DNA from: Epiperipatus broadwayi
Lineage: Eukaryota > Onychophora > Udeonychophora > Euonychophora > Peripatidae
NCBI GenBank assembly: GCA_028023455.1
Contig: JAQFVV010006639.1
Coordinates: 196,001-260,000 of the forward strand
Reading direction: 5' to 3'
Length of the DNA: 64,000 nucleotides
In this document: piece by piece, positions 27,582 to 37,062 of the stretch
Layout: every line of letters starts with the position of its first letter
Numbering within the stretch: the stretch's first letter is position 1
Program-made: the position numbers and the translations under genes
The notes under the pieces: model-generated
Seen by the model: only the letters and a program-made list of their open reading frames with translations
The model's database searches: none
Told to the model about the DNA's origin: nothing

Positions 27582-27623
27582 CCAACTGATGAGTGCTGTT
27601 TCAGCATGAAATATGTATCTTGG
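27582..27623 (+). ncRNA. Type I hammerhead ribozyme motif (family A)
   Basis: Stem I CCAA (27,582-27,585) pairs with TTGG (27,620-27,623). The core is CTGATGA (27,586-27,592), stem II GTGCT/AGCAT with loop GTTTC, and GAAA (27,608-27,611). Stem III is ATATGTAT (27,611-27,618; three pairs, two-base loop) and the predicted cleavage-site base is C27619. This is the one family A copy with C at the cleavage position, the most common natural choice. The closing pair of stem II is G-U. Confidence 0.8.
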
Positions 27624-27913
27624 AAATTATTTATTATTTTCAAATGAATGTGATTGTGTGTATCAATTGTGTAAGATGGAGTGTATAGTTGTAGAGAACT
27701 TGAAAGTCTGAGTTTAAATTCCTCTAATTACATTAAGATCAGTATAGACAATATACCTGAATTTATATATATATGAAAAACAAAAAACACAAGTTAAAAA
27801 CTTGCATATGTTTGTATTTATGGCAATAGATGGCGTTATACCAAAAACACCTTCAAGTGTTTGTTTACATAAACGTCAGAGCGAGTATTTCACTATCTCT
27901 AACTTAATTTCCA

Positions 27914-27957
27914 CCTTCATATCATGATTTCAAGCTATTTGCTATCGTCAGTGAAGG
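27914..27957 (-). ncRNA. Satellite hammerhead 1
   Basis: On the minus strand: stem I CCTTCA with TGAAGG (six pairs), core CTGACGA (27,945-27,951), stem II AGC/GCT around AAATA, GAAA (27,928-27,931), self-complementary ATCATGAT as stem III, and A as the cleavage-site base. The 10.1-11.1 pair is U-U. Confidence 0.8.
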
Positions 27958-28314
27958 ACAGGATTAAGAAACTAGATCTAAAACACAAACTCTGAGCATT
28001 TAAGAAACAGTTTCTATTCAGCTTGCAAACGTGAATCTTTTAGACACATAATGTCTTCAAACTCAGCATCGCATGCCAGATAGCTACATGGGTCTGATAT
28101 CAGTTCAGCATCACCACATAGTAGAAGTCTCTGCAATATATATCATTGCAAGAAAGACCTCAAAGGTACATTTATGAAAAACAAAAAACACAAGTTAAAA
28201 ACTTGCATACGCTTGTATTTATGACAATAGATGGCGTTATACCAAAAACACCTTCAAGCGTTTGTTTACATAAACGTCAGAGTGAGTATTTCACTATCTC
28301 TAACTTAATGTCCA

Positions 28315-28358
28315 CCTTCATATCATGATTTCAAGCTATTTGCTATCGTCAGTGAAGG
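28315..28358 (-). ncRNA. Satellite hammerhead 2
   Basis: Same structure as the first monomer, exactly 401 bp further: CTGACGA at 28,346-28,352 and stem I CCTTCA/TGAAGG intact on the minus strand. Spacing equals the monomer length. Confidence 0.8.
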
Positions 28359-28860
28359 ACAGGATTAAGAAACTAGATCTAAAACACAAACTCTGAGCGT
28401 TTAAGAAACAGTTTCTATTCTGCTTGCAAGCATGAATCTTTTAGACACGTAATGTCTTCAAACTCAGCATCGCATGCCAGATATCAAGCTTGAAATCATG
28501 ATATAAAGGTGGAAATTAAGTTAGAGATAGTGAAATACTCGCTCTGATGTTTATGTAAACAAACGCTTGAAGGTGTTTTTGGTATAACGCCATCTATTGT
28601 CATAAATACAAGCATATGCAAGTTTTTAACTTGTGTTTTTTGTTTTTCATAAATGTATCTTTGAGGACTTTCTTGCAATGATATATATTGCAGAGACTTT
28701 GTGGTGATGCTGAACTGATATTAGACCCATGTACCTATCTGGCATGCGATGCTGAGTTTGAAGACATTACGTGTCTAAATGATTCACACTTGCAAGCTGA
28801 ATAGAAACTGTTTCTTAAACACTCAGAGTTTGTGTTTTAGATCTAGTTTCTTAATCCTGT

Positions 28861-28904
28861 CCTTCACTGACGATAGCAGATAGCTTGAAATCATGATATG
28901 AAGG
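28861..28904 (+). ncRNA. Satellite hammerhead 3
   Basis: Plus strand: stem I CCTTCA (28,861-28,866) with TGAAGG (28,899-28,904), CTGACGA (28,867-28,873), stem II loop AGATA, GAAA (28,887-28,890), stem III ATCATGAT (28,890-28,897), cleavage-site base A28898. The loop differs from its neighbours while both helices are kept. Confidence 0.85.
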
Positions 28905-29261
28905 TGGAAATTAAGTTAGAGATAGTGAAATACTCACTCTGACGTTTATGTAAACAAACGCTTGAAGGTGTTTTTGGTATAATGCCATCTATTGTCATAA
29001 ATACAAGCGTATGCAAGTTTTTAACTTGTGTTTTTTGTTTTTCATAAATGTACCTTTGAGGTCTTTCTTGCAATGATATATATTGCAGAGACTTCTACTA
29101 TGTGGTGATGCTGAACTGATATCAGACCCATGTAGCTATCTGGCATGCGATGCTGAGTTTGAAGACATTACATGTCTAAAAGATTCACGCTTGCAAGCTG
29201 AATAGAAACTGCTTCTTAAACGCTCAGAGTTTGTGTTTTAGATCTAGTTTCTTAATCCTGG

Positions 29262-29305
29262 CTTTCACTGACGATAGCAAATTGCTTGAAATCATGATAT
29301 GAAGG
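29262..29305 (+). ncRNA. Satellite hammerhead 4
   Basis: CTGACGA at 29,268-29,274, stem II AGC/GCT with loop AAATT, GAAA, and stem III ATCATGAT. One stem I C becomes T, turning a C-G pair into a tolerated T-G wobble. It lies 401 bp after the previous motif. Confidence 0.85.
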
Positions 29306-29662
29306 TGGAAATTAAGTTAGAGATAGTGAAATACTCACTCTGACGTTTATGTAAACAAATGCTTGAAGGTGTTTTTGGTATAACGCCATCTATTGTCATA
29401 AATACAAGCGTATGCAAGTTTTTAACTTGTGTTTTTTGTTTTTCATAAATGTACCTTTGAGGTCTTTCTTGCAATGATATATATTGCAGAGACTTCTACT
29501 ATGTGGTGATGCTGAACTGATATCAGATCCATGTAGCTATCTGACATGCGATGCTGAGTTTGAAGACATTACGTGTCTAAAAGATTCACGCTTGCAAGCT
29601 GAATAGAAACTGTTTCTTAAATGCTCAGAGTTTGTGTTTTAGATCTAGTTTCTTAATCCTGT

Positions 29663-29706
29663 CCTTTGCTGATGATAGCAAATAGCTTGAAATCATGATA
29701 TGAAGG
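29663..29706 (+). ncRNA. Satellite hammerhead 5
   Basis: The core reads CTGATGA (29,669-29,675), so the variable seventh core base is T here and C elsewhere, as the family allows. Stem I position 2.1 is G, pairing as G-U with 1.1. It lies 401 bp after motif 4. Confidence 0.85.
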
Positions 29707-29814
29707 TGGAAATTAAGTTAGAGATAGTGAAATACTCGCTCTGACGTTTATGTAAACAAACGCTTGAAGGTGTTTTTGGTATAACGCCATCTATTGTCAT
29801 ATATATATATATAT

Positions 29815-30225
29815 AAAAGTAGAGTTAAAAATAAATATCTTAGTTCTGCTTTGTATGTCCATGAAAAAGATACAGGTGTGATTCTGCTTTGTATGTCCAT
29901 GAAAAAGATACAGGTCACACTATTGATTTTGATGAAGCTAAGGTTGTCTTCTTTGAGAGAAATGAAATCAAAAGAAGAATTAAAGAATCTTTATTATTGA
30001 AAATTTATTATTTTGAAGCAATTAATTTATTTAAGAGTTCTTTTAATATTAAGGGTGGATGGGAAGTGAATGGATTTGTGGGTAATGTTTAATATTATAT
30101 ATATTGTGTAGTTTTAGTAGTTCTTTACACTTGAGAAGTCTGCTTGTAGCAGTGAAACCTTTGGTAATGTTTTAATATTATTTTTATGCAGATCTGTTTG
30201 AATTTTGGATTTGGGGTAATTTTAA
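29815..30225 (+). pseudogene. Penelope-like element, 3' remnant
   Basis: Encodes the C-terminal part of the GIY-YIG region (matching VHEKDTGHTIDFDEAKVV and GGWEVNGF of the 50-kb copy), then the PLE 3' untranslated region. The readable frame is 29,889-30,092. Upstream a ~35-bp segment containing TATGTCCATGAAAAAGATAC is duplicated, breaking the frame. Reverse transcriptase is absent. It follows the satellite array through a TA run, so the 5' truncation joins TA-rich DNA. Confidence 0.8.
30127..30170 (+). ncRNA. PLE 3' hammerhead-like motif, U3-A8 variant
   Basis: Same fold as the 50.7-kb motif: ACAC, TTGAGAA (30,131-30,137), CTGC/GCAG hairpin, GAAA, stem III ACC/GGT. Stem I is reduced here because the first pairing base is A instead of G. 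It lies about 35 bp after the stop codon. Confidence 0.4.
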
Positions 30226-30230
30226 TTATA

Positions 30231-30272
<42 letters not shown>

Positions 30273-30279
30273 CAGATTT

Positions 30280-30930
30280 TCAAGCTTTCTTCAACTACAC
30301 ACACTATCTCATACCCTGATACACATGTCACACATACATAGAAAAGGCAAATAATCACCAGTATATGTATTTCATGCTGGACCAGCACTCATAAGTTGGT
30401 CCAGATCATCACTTCCCACACATAGATATAATCAGTGCTCAGTTATATTAAGATAGTGAAATTTCATACTTTAATGGACAGGCTTCAATATACTCCATCC
30501 TCCAACTCTTGTCATCCATACCATTGGAAATCTGATGATAGAATGCCAAAATCCCATGCTGATGCCAATATTATTGTTATGGTCATGTTAACCTCAAGTC
30601 ATTCTGACCCCTCATGTATAGGACCTTATCCATTTAAATACATGGATGGAATAAATGGTTGAAGAGTTGGAGGTTGGAGTGAATTGAAGCCTGTCTATTA
30701 AAGTATGGAGATTCGCTGTCTTAATATAAACTGAGCACTGATTATATATATGTGTGTGGGAGATAATGATCTGACCAACTGATGAGGGCTGGTACAGCAT
30801 GAAATACATATTGTGATTATTTATCTTTTCTACATGTGTGTGGTCATGTGTATCAGTAGTATGAGATAGTGTGGATAGTTGAAGGAAGCTTTAAGTCTGT
30901 GTTCAAATCCCATATATTGACAATTAAGCT
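30280..30930. mobile_element. Family A palindromic element
   Basis: The left half (minus) reads inward from a tRNA-like end, a hammerhead with one core change (CTTATGA) and an AACTGAGCACTGATTATA-type arm, to a central block with AAATCTGATGATAG. The right half (plus) mirrors it. Each arm is ~300 bp outside a ~120-bp centre. On the plus strand the right end has an A-box-like TGTGGTCATGTG and B-box-like GTGTTCAAATCCC about 60 bases apart. Such elements could give a pol III transcript, but the ribozyme lies upstream of the A box. Confidence 0.8.
30775..30815 (+). ncRNA. Family A hammerhead, weakened copy
   Basis: CTGATGA (30,779-30,785) and GAAA (30,801-30,804) are intact and stem I has CCAA. 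Stem II has one mismatch (GGGCT against AGCAT), and stem III with its 3' flank has lost a base, so activity is doubtful. Confidence 0.5.
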
Positions 30931-30949
30931 CCAGATATATAAAGAATGC

Positions 30950-31291
30950 CTGTATTTCAAATATTATATACATATATATTTAAACATATGTACATTGTCT
31001 ATACTAAACGTAATGCAATTATAAGAGGCTTGAACTTTCAAGTGTCTTACATCTAATCAATCCATTTTATACAACTGATACACATGACCACATACATGTG
31101 AAAATATAAATAATTTCCAATATACATATTTTGTGCTGAACCAACACTCATCGGTTGGTCCAGATCACCGTCTCACATACGCATGTACAATCAATGCTCA
31201 GTTTATATTAAGATAACAAATCTTTAAACTTTAATAGACAAGCTTCGATCTTTTCCACTCTCCACTCTTCAGCCATTAATTTCATTGAAAA

Positions 31292-31345
<54 letters not shown>
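30950..31345 (-). mobile_element. Family A half element ending in (GA)n
   Basis: Carries the minus-orientation tRNA-like end, a decayed hammerhead (core CCGATGA; GAAA lost) and the arm with ACTTTAATAGAC. The palindrome then stops in a (GA)n microsatellite at about 31,291-31,342, where the second arm would begin. Confidence 0.7.
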
Positions 31346-32090
31346 GTCTAACTTCAATATGTTAGTTATATTTAATGCAATACCCACTAATATTAAGACT
31401 ACCAAATGTATTAAGAAAAATTAAACAATTTCATTCATTTTTCAAAATCTTATATGGATATTCTGTCTAGATTATGATTCCAGTGAGTGTATATCTTAAA
31501 TTAATAAAGATGCATACATAGTTTCTCTCAAATTGTTTATAATTGAATTTATAATGGCAAAATAAATTATTACTTAATTTAATAATTTTGTAAACAAACA
31601 GAAAACTGTCATATGTGTTAGTATGAATTAAATAACACCAGATTATATGAAATATACTTGGAGAGATAAACTCCCATTTTCAATATACTGGTTATATTTA
31701 ATGCAACGTTATTACAGCTAACAACAACAATAAAATATTTTATAATGTGATCGTAAGTACATTCACCTTCATATAAAATAATAAGGAGGTCAAATATTTA
31801 ATTGGTTTATATACCAATATGCAAAAGTGTGTACAGCAAAAAAAAAAAAAAAAATACCAAGTACAAAATACTTGTTTTTGAGGAATTACTACATAAATAA
31901 GTGAAATGTTTGCTTAAAAAAATTAAAATATTGTACTTAAAAAAAACTGTCCATTCTAATAAAATTAAGAGAGAGAAAAAATAGTAAAGTATTTCCTTTA
32001 AGGTAGTAATATTATACTCTGAATGTTTAATTTGTTAATAAAGTAATGATATATCTAATCAAGGATATTTTGTTATCAAATTACATTAAT
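31346..32090. other. AT-rich non-coding DNA
   Basis: Nothing recognised apart from an A tract near 31,840. Confidence 0.5.
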
Positions 32091-32094
32091 AAAC

Positions 32095-32660
32095 ACAGAG
32101 GCAAAACTCTCCATACGGAAGTGCCATTCAGTGCAAGCCAGAGTAACCAACGGGTGCAAGAAGGTTTGTGCATAAAATCCATATCTAGTGCCTACTTATC
32201 CAATATCCACAAACTAGTTTCTAGCTTGTGGCTTTCATCAGTGAGGAACCTTAGATCACCAAAAAGTATGGACACTGAACTGAGTTTAGATCTATACAAC
32301 TATACAAGCAAATGAGCTTAGCTTGAAAACATTATTGTGTTTTCATTTTGGATTCAAAGCTTTATAGTTAGCTAAAAAAGTAAAAGATGGCTGCTGGAGG
32401 TTTACATTAGATCCTAAGATCTAGGTGCAGTGCTCTCAGATCCAAGGTTCCTCAATGATGAAAGCCACACACTAGAAACTAGTCTGAGATATTGAATGAG
32501 TAGGCAGTAGATAGGGATTTTATGCGCAAACCTTCCTGCTTCCATTCATTACTCTGGCTTCCACTGAGTGGTGCTATTCTATCGAGAGTTTTGTGTGAAA
32601 CAGCTTGTGTAAGCATAAAGAATGGTGATTATGTGATGTTTGATGGTTTAATAATGTTAA
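32095..32660. mobile_element. Foldback element, family B copy 2
   Basis: Left arm (minus) and right arm (plus) are ~160 bp each and flank a ~200-bp centre that also occurs at 38,980-39,170. Both arms carry the hammerhead region. The left one is intact; the right has AATGATGA and a disrupted stem II. The centre has GCAGTGCTCTCAGATCC, the usual upstream neighbour of the ribozyme in this family. Confidence 0.8.
32206..32247 (-). ncRNA. Type I hammerhead motif (family B)
   Basis: Minus strand: CTGATGA (32,235-32,241), stem II AGC/GCT with loop CACAA, GAAA (32,218-32,221), ACTAGT stem III, cleavage-site base U. Stem I has five of six pairs with one U-U mismatch. The core matches the 1.0-kb copy. 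Confidence 0.7.
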
Positions 32661-33004
32661 TAAAATATGCAAATAATTATATTTTCTGAAAATTATACAT
32701 ATTATACTTGTAGAATGTAAATTTGTAATGAAAGATAAACATGTTTACTTAACTTGATTCATTATAATATCAAGAAGGCCATTAATATTTAAAAATAGGT
32801 ACGAAAATGTTTTGATTAAAATAAAAAGAAATAGGAACTTCAAGTTAAACGTTTTCTACTTATATGTAATATAAAAAACAAAACATGTTGAAAATTTTGA
32901 TTTGTGTTTTGCACTATCATAGGGAAAAATATGTAAATAGATTTTTCAGGTAGCATAAAAAGTTAAGAACAATTATTAATTTAATACACTGTACAGAGTT
33001 GCAC
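32661..33004. other. AT-rich non-coding DNA
   Basis: Nothing recognised. Confidence 0.5.
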
Positions 33005-33129
33005 ACACCTGCACATAAATGTAATATATAAGGGATTCGAACTAAGACTTTCACACGACCCTCAACTCTCCATGACATCTCATATTGTTGACCACCTGAT
33101 CACACACATGTTGAGAAGATAAATAATCG

Positions 33130-33171
33130 CCAATATATGTATTTCATGCTAAACCAGCAATCATCAGTTGA
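33130..33171 (-). ncRNA. Family A hammerhead motif, left arm
   Basis: Minus strand: TCAA/TTGG stem I (one U-G), CTGATGA (33,161-33,167), stem II TTGCT/AGCAT (closing pair U-U), GAAA (33,142-33,145), ATACATAT stem III, cleavage-site base A. Confidence 0.65.
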
Positions 33172-33381
33172 TCCAGATTACCATCTCCACACATACATGC
33201 TTTAAGTGTTCAGATATATATTAAGATAGCCAAACCTCATACTTTAATGGACAGGCTTCAAACTATTCCAACCCACAACTCTTCAGCAATCCACAAGTCT
33301 ATCCATTAAAGTATGAAGATTGGCTATCTTAGTATAAAGCTGAGCACTGATTGTATATATGTGTGGAGATAGTAATCTGGA

Positions 33382-33423
33382 CCAACTGATGATTGCTGGT
33401 TTAGCATGAAATACGAATATTGG
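33382..33423 (+). ncRNA. Family A hammerhead motif, right arm
   Basis: CCAA/TTGG stem I is perfect. CTGATGA (33,386-33,392) and GAAA (33,408-33,411) are intact, and stem II is as in the left arm. Stem III is ATACGAAT, with one pair lost. Confidence 0.6.
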
Positions 33424-33539
33424 TGATTATTTATCTTTTCAACATGTGTGTGGTCAGGTGGGTCAACAATATGAGATGGCATGGAGAGTTGCGGGCGTGT
33501 TAAAGTCTGAGTTCGGACACATTAAATAAATTCATATCT

Positions 33540-34900
33540 TGCAGAATCATGAGTATATAGAGACGAAGAATAGTAAAACAAAAAAGAAAAGAGAAAATTT
33601 TAGTCTTTCTATTATGGAAGAATTGACACGATGACCTGTGGGAATTCTGAAGTAAAACTAGTCTAGACTTGTAGAAATTCTAAATACTCAAGTAAATTGT
33701 TAAACTGTAAAGTTTTCGAAACACAAACAAAAATGTACCAGAAAAACATATGCATAAAAGACATATATGCTAGAAAAACATATTGGACGAAAAAGAGAAA
33801 CTTAACCAATAAAAATCAATCTTTTTTAAATGCATTAAATTATTATATGATATCTCAGAGGCATGAAAAAAATACGTAATACGTAAATCGAAAATATATC
33901 TTAGCTAAAAATATAATCATTAATCAATAGTGTGTTTCACATATAACAAAAACACCTAACTAATAAGAATTTTATAGAACATTTATATTATTTTTCTTTT
34001 ATATTATCCATTCTGAAACTCGTAAAATAAATAAATAAAACATCAGCTTTAATAACTTATCTTTTTTATTTTTATTTTTTATAAATGTTATTTATTTTAG
34101 GTGTTTCAGAAAAATACTCTTATAATATATTTATTTGAGATTAATAGCAATGTGAGACATTATTCAATAGTTTTGAAAATTTGATCGACTTTTAGTTTGT
34201 CAAATCTACGGAGATATTTATAAATGTCTGTGGCAATACAAGCAGTGATTAATATATATATATATGTTGACAGAATACTTTAATTAAATGTGTGGATTAA
34301 AATATAATAAATAAAATGCTACACTATTAATAGAAACCTTATTAATTAATATTTTTGGTAATAGATTTGGTATTGAAGAGTCTAATACGAATTCGTTATT
34401 TACCAATACAATCACAAGTGTATTTGTATATAGGAAAAATATGTGAATAATTTTATATGTACGTTTATATAAGTATTAAAGCCAATCTTGTTTATTGGTA
34501 TACATCTTTACTTCTTAATTTTATTAAAATTTGTATTAAGGTAACTCCTAATTTTTTAAAATCCTTTCCTCCCATTACGCTATCTAATGGTGAATGGGTG
34601 TGCATATATATATATATATATAAATAAGGATGTGCTTAATGTTTCATTTTGAGTTTCAAATAACGTTAATAAGTTAGAATAATTCTAAAATGTCATATCT
34701 ATCAAGCAGAAAAGTCATGTCTTGTATCAAATTTTTTGTGGATGTATGTTATCGTATATAGATTAATCTAATCGAGGTGCAGTATTGAAAAGAGATTAAA
34801 GGAGCCTGAATTGTTAAACAGGTGTATGAAAAGTAAAAATAATAATGATTTCTTCAGTTTTCTTGGATGATGAAAGGAAATGTGAATATAAATTTAAGTC
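33540..34900. other. AT-rich non-coding DNA
   Basis: Short TA tracts near 34,252 and 34,605; no gene or repeat recognised. Confidence 0.5.
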
Positions 34901-34904
34901 TGAT

Positions 34905-36005
34905 ATTGAAAGTGTTCAGATTCTTTATGAAGAGGAAACCATGGTAAAAGAAAAATTAAGGAGGCAATTTTAAAAAATAGAAATAAAATGAATATTATAT
35001 ATATATTACACCATAATATTATCATTATACAATGACAAATTAAAAATCCACATTTTTCTTTTAAAATATATGTTCTCCAACATCATAAATAAATGCATAA
35101 ACTTCTTATTTCTTTCTAAAAACTTTATTTCCATATATTAACTAATGAACATATATATATATATAAAATCACTTTCCAATGTTTCAACTGTTTTTCCCCA
35201 TCATTACAGTCATTTTCAAGGATTTACAACAAAAAATACATATCTTTACATAATACTCTAAATATAAAATAACTTTCTTATATTTACATTAACATATCAA
35301 TTCCATTATAATAAACATATTAATTATACATAATTATATTTTTACTTACTTCACCCTCTCTCTACTTTTTTTTGGTTAAATGGAAATAAATAGCTGCTTT
35401 TTATTGGTGTTTTAGATGGTTTCTAATATTTTTGAAAATTTCTACTTAATATGTAAAAAAGGAAGTTTTATAATAAAAGAAGTAGAAGGAGGGAGAAGTA
35501 AGTAAAAATATAATTATGTATAATTAATATGTTTTATAATAGTGGATTTCATATATGAATGTTAATATAAGAAAGCGATTTTGTATTTAGAGTATTAATT
35601 AAAGATATGTATTTTTTGTTGTAGATCATTGAAAATGACTGTAAGGATAGAACAAAAAACAGTTAAAATGTTGGAAAATGTATAATATGTGAATTTATAT
35701 ATATATATGTTCATTAGTTAATATATGGAAATAAATGTGAATTTATATATATATATGTTCATTAGTTAATATATGGAAATAAAGTTTTTGAAAAGAAATA
35801 AGTTCATTCATTTATTTATAACATGAATACAATTAATAGACAAGCTGCTAACATTAAAATTCAGGATTCATGGGATTTGAATTGATGACATTGGCTTCCA
35901 TTATGTTTTATGAATTTACCTGCAGTTGAGGATGATTAAGGAATTAACCAAAAGTACTTCTGTGGATTGAAATACTGTTACATTTATTATATTTATAATA
36001 AATGA
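34905..36005. repeat. Element G copy 2, split by an insertion
   Basis: 34,905-34,994 and 35,830-36,005 together match one arm of element G copy 1 (AATTAAGGAGGCAATTT on the left; GACAAGCTGCTAACATTAAAA and GGGATTTGAATTGATGAC on the right). The intervening ~830 bp is a separate foldback (next entry). Confidence 0.8.
34995..35822. mobile_element. Foldback inserted into element G copy 2
   Basis: Arms at about 35,085-35,400 and 35,500-35,820 are inverted copies, sharing ATTATACATAATTATATTTT and ATGAACATATATATATAT with their complements. The right arm contains a ~50-bp tandem duplication (two copies of GTTCATTAGTTAATATATGG). The 7-bp ATGAATA borders both sides (34,988-34,994 and 35,823-35,829), a candidate target-site duplication. 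Confidence 0.75.
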
Positions 36006-36039
36006 CTTAATTAACAGGCAGGCATCAAATGTTAAGATC

Positions 36040-36130
36040 ACAGAATTGTGGGAAGGTTACCCTTTCAAAGTGTTAGTTGACAAAGACTACAGGGTAGTCG
36101 AAAGAACTACTAAATGGATAAATTTTTTAA
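36040..36130. repeat. Dispersed repeat K, copy 2
   Basis: Diverged match to 22,555-22,660 in the same orientation, with GGAAGGTTACCCTTTCAAA and ACTAAATGGATAAA. Followed by a TA tract. Confidence 0.6.
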
Positions 36131-36554
36131 AATATATCTGATTACTATATATATATATATATGATAATATAGTTTCGTAAGAATGACAATGTTAAAATAA
36201 AAGGTAATTTCTTATAAAGATAATATCTATAAATGACTTTGAGTTTAGAGTAAGGTAATGTATAGTCAATGTACCCACTCATATATATGGAGTCTCAAGA
36301 TCTGATGAATTTGTACACAGAGATGTAGTACAATGTAAGTCAGATTAAAGACAAAATGAAATTAGCATCTGCAGTGTCAGTTCAATGTAGTGTTCTCATG
36401 GGTTGCCATGATTTCTGCCCTGTATAGTAGGTTAAGCATTTAAGGCATCAAAATGTGTGATCCTGATCAATTGTATATATATAATTAAATGTTTTAATTT
36501 ATAATACTCATAAATATTTTTAATAAATGTGGGTTTCATTTTAAATATTATTTA

Positions 36555-37062
36555 AAAAGTCTATAGTCATGATCTTACTAAATTAACAGCTGATACTAGC
36601 TGCAGAAGGCTTAGAAAAATAATATTTTTTTTCTTTCATGTGTCATAGAATCAGCCGGGAAGTGAACCCGCTATCCTGGGGCAACTACTTATAAAGCAGC
36701 TGTCACTGACCTCTTGACCACCAATGTGATTTTCTTAGCACAATAATGCAATAAAGCAAGTAATTTTCTTTAATTATAACTCTTGATGTTATAAAAACTT
36801 TAAAGCCTCACAGACAATTTCTATAATTAGGAGGGGCCAAAGTTTGATAAACTTTTTTAATTTTCCAATTTTATAAGTGATACTTTCCCATAGTAAGTCA
36901 AGTATTATCTTTAAATATTTTAATCTATGTTACAGATGGTAGTTAGAAAATATTAACCCCTTTTATTACAAAGCTGCACTGAAAATACACTGTTTTCTAA
37001 GGACTGTGAAGCTTATATCAGCTGCTAATTTATTAAAATCATGGCTATAGACTTTTAGCTGG
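36555..37062. repeat. Inverted repeat flanking a SINE
   Basis: AAGTCTATAGTCATGAT...CAGCTGATA (36,555-36,602) recurs inverted as TATCAGCTG...ATCATGGCTATAGACTT (37,014-37,062). The tRNA-derived SINE lies in the loop. Whether this is one composite element or two independent insertions is not resolved. Confidence 0.65.
36635..36740 (-). mobile_element. tRNA-derived SINE, copy 2
   Basis: Minus strand: A-box-like TGGTCAAGAGGT, B-box-like GGGTTCACTTCCC about 45 bases later, then TGATTCTATGACACATGAAA, the same 3' wording as the 3.9-kb SINE. No complete tRNA cloverleaf is retained. Confidence 0.65.

Larger units (their letters stand above)
26575..27740. mobile_element. Family A palindromic element, interrupted copy
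   Basis: The left arm (minus) runs from a B-box-like GATTTGAACTCAG through a broken hammerhead (core reads CTAACGA) to a TTTAATGGATGG block. The right arm (plus) repeats these in reverse order, ending in an intact hammerhead at 27,582-27,623 and a decayed tRNA-like end. The right arm is split by TA repeats and an unrelated foldback at 27,277-27,516. Arm tips share GTATAGACAAT-type sequence, so family A extends beyond the tRNA-like end in this copy. Confidence 0.75.
27773..29797. repeat. ~401-bp hammerhead satellite, inverted array
   Basis: Monomers start at 27,773 and 28,174 in one orientation. The second is cut at ~28,482, where the array inverts and about 3.3 monomers continue in the other orientation to 29,797. 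Period is 401 bp (one monomer is 395 because of a small deletion). Each complete monomer carries a hammerhead core. The 60-codon frame in every monomer is best explained by high identity, with no start context or domain to support it. Tandem ~400-bp units with a ribozyme per unit match the organisation of known hammerhead satellites and retrozymes. Confidence 0.9.
33005..33535. mobile_element. Family A palindromic element with best tRNA-like end
   Basis: Compact copy with almost no central spacer. On the plus strand the right end has TGGTCAGGTGG, a strong A-box match, and GAGTTCGGAC about 50 bases later. The left end on the minus strand has TTCGAATCC, a canonical B-box core. Both arms carry hammerheads (separate entries). 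The order is palindromic arm, ribozyme, A box, B box on each side. Confidence 0.8.

Noticed and set aside
28146-29474. A ~60-residue open frame repeated in each satellite monomer.
   Set aside because: Monomers are nearly identical at the DNA level, so the frame is kept by copy identity. No domain or initiation context was seen, and the ribozyme explains the unit better.
27773-29797. CRISPR-like interpretation of the regular repeats.
   Set aside because: The repeat unit is 401 bp with no short spacer structure, and the DNA is eukaryotic.
36304-36340. CTGATGA near 36,304.
   Set aside because: No GAAA at a suitable distance and no flanking complementarity.
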